This document shows, in pieces, positions 62,703-64,000 of a DNA stretch of 64,000 nucleotides. Position 1 is the first letter of the stretch. Each line of letters starts with the position of its first letter. Origin of the DNA: Oxyruncus cristatus (taxonomy: Eukaryota; Chordata; Aves; Passeriformes; Cotingidae); contig VXAY01006159.1 in NCBI GenBank assembly GCA_013399855.1, positions 62,001 to 126,000 of the forward strand, given 5' to 3'. The notes under the pieces were generated by a model. It was given only the letters and a program-made list of their open reading frames with translations, did no database searches and was not told the DNA's origin. A program made the translations under genes and the position numbers.

Positions 62703-62799
62703 GAGAAATGACAGCAATATGCAGGAACTTCAGATCTTATGTTGTTATTTTTTACCATTCTTCAAATCTAGCATTGATTATCATGTACCTCCTTTCCAG
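62703..62799 (+). other. candidate exon, plus strand
   Basis: A very long pyrimidine tract (62651-62700) ends in CCCCAG, and 97 bases later TTTCCAG|GTGAAA forms a donor. Two frames are open: one entering at phase 2 (RNDSNMQELQILCC...) and one entering at phase 1 with a hydrophobic translation. The double openness and lack of motif leave coding status undecided. Confidence 0.2.
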
Positions 62800-64000
62800 G
62801 TGAAAACCCAATCAGAACATTCTTTGTCTTAAGCAGAAGTTAATCCCAGAAAACCAAACATTGAAAGTGAAAGAATCCCATGCCATAAATAAGGCTTATT
62901 AAACTGAAGTTCAGATTATCTCCCAGCTGACAAAAGGGTCATATTTATATAGTCCATAGTACATAATTAAGTGAAAGTCTTATTAAGTGAAAGAGAATTA
63001 TTCATCTATAAGGGGAGAATTCTTTTTTCTATTCTACTTACCAAAGTCAGAACATAAGGATTCCAACAGTATGACCTTTGCTTACTCAAACTAATGAAAA
63101 ACATGAAGTGAGACCATTTAACACAATGAACATATCATTATAAGTTGTGCTGTGGAGAAAAATCAGGGTCTGTAACTCCAGTTCTGCTCTTGCTTGGCCC
63201 AACTACGCTCTCTTTTTTTGGCTGCTTATAAATGTGCGCTGGCAAGTGCTTATCCTTTGCAGACTGAAAATCAAAAAGACAATTTTTACCCTGAAATAAA
63301 AATAAATCATATGTTCTGTTCCAGATTTGACAGCCTTCTCTATAAAGAGACAGAGAAAACTGAGAGTTGTTTTAGCCACATCCCACGAATCATCTTGCAT
63401 GCTCAAATGTCAAGCTGTATTTTACATGAGTCACTGACTATCCGGATTTCTTTGGTGATGTTTTTCTCCAGCTAGATTTGTATCCAAAGCCCATGCACTT
63501 TTTCTTCTACTACCTGAGAAACCTTTCCCCTCTCATGGAAACTCAAAGGGAAAAAATAGTTTAAAAATAAAAATCAAACAAACGACTGAAAAGAACCCCA
63601 CACAAACACTGTGAAGTAGCAAAATTTGAGAAAGAATTGCCTCATTTGTAATTACTGACACATGGTAGCTGCATGCTTAGTTGGATACCAGATACCCCAG
63701 TGACACCATTCATTCACGGAGCTGGAAGACATCCACTTTCCCTCAAATATATGAGAAAAGCACAATCCAAGTTTGTGCTATTTTTACATTTCTCTCTTCC
63801 CTGAGACTCTTGGTTAGTCTGAGCCTTCTTGGCACCTTGATATTGGCAAGACACCCATAGTCTGGGTGCTTCAGGAGCTGAAAAACTTGAGCTAACAGGC
63901 AGTCAGGCCTTGCCTTCCTTAACCTAGTTACACAGTGATGTAGGAGTGGGAGGGCTCAGCACCAGACTGTCCCCTTTTGGGGCACTATCAACTGGTACAG
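62800..64000. other. unique AT-rich sequence, nothing assigned
   Basis: No repeat family, RNA gene or supported coding segment seen. Confidence 0.45.

Noticed and set aside
1..64000. tRNA, rRNA, U6, 7SK and mitochondrial-derived sequence
   Set aside because: None of the diagnostic motifs of these was seen on either strand during reading; a tRNAscan/Infernal run would be needed to be sure.
1..64000. Retroviral gag/pol/env remnants between or beside the LTRs
   Set aside because: No coding remnants or primer-binding site were recognised next to either LTR, so both are treated as solo-type.

Overview
The window looks like AT-rich nuclear DNA of a bird. The evidence is six fragments of CR1 LINEs (the dominant avian retrotransposon), two solo-type avian endogenous-retrovirus LTRs carrying a GC-rich internal array of roughly 45-bp units, long microsatellites and homopolymers, two assembly gaps, and no operon structure or long continuous coding frame. 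The LTR family resembles one I remember as common in songbird assemblies, so a passerine or other neoavian bird is likely. That species-level statement is recollection, not proof.

Layout. 1-13.4 kb is mostly unique sequence. A possible minus-strand 3' gene end sits at 0.8-1.07 kb (short terminal coding exon, AATAAA, GU-rich downstream element), with several splice-bounded open segments up to about 8 kb, one encoding a hydrophobic helix. 13.4-15.3 kb is a CpG-bearing, GC-richer stretch containing a long CR1 3' end that runs into a 730-bp gap followed by a CA repeat. 15.3-28 kb holds a series of minus-strand candidate exons; the best is at 22.2-22.5 kb. This interval also contains a CR1 tail and a (AGAT)22 microsatellite. 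28.6-29.6 kb has two minus-strand CR1 fragments. 35.0-36.0 kb and 49.4-50.2 kb hold the two LTRs in opposite orientations. Between them are a CpG-rich 200-codon open frame (39.0-39.6 kb), a T/G-rich tract (43.1 kb), a pair of well-formed candidate plus-strand exons (43.9-44.3 kb) and a composite palindromic microsatellite (46.1 kb). 52.9-54.3 kb has an AACC repeat, an 84-bp gap and the longest CR1. 54.3-64 kb is AT-rich unique sequence with two more splice-bounded plus-strand candidates.

No gene could be named. All candidate exons rest on splice-site shape, open frame and sometimes matching phase. Pseudo-exons of this quality are common in vertebrate introns, so these are hypotheses with low to moderate confidence. 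The solid annotations are the repeats and gaps. The window is most simply read as intronic or intergenic DNA of a gene-poor bird region, possibly containing part of a minus-strand gene in the left half.
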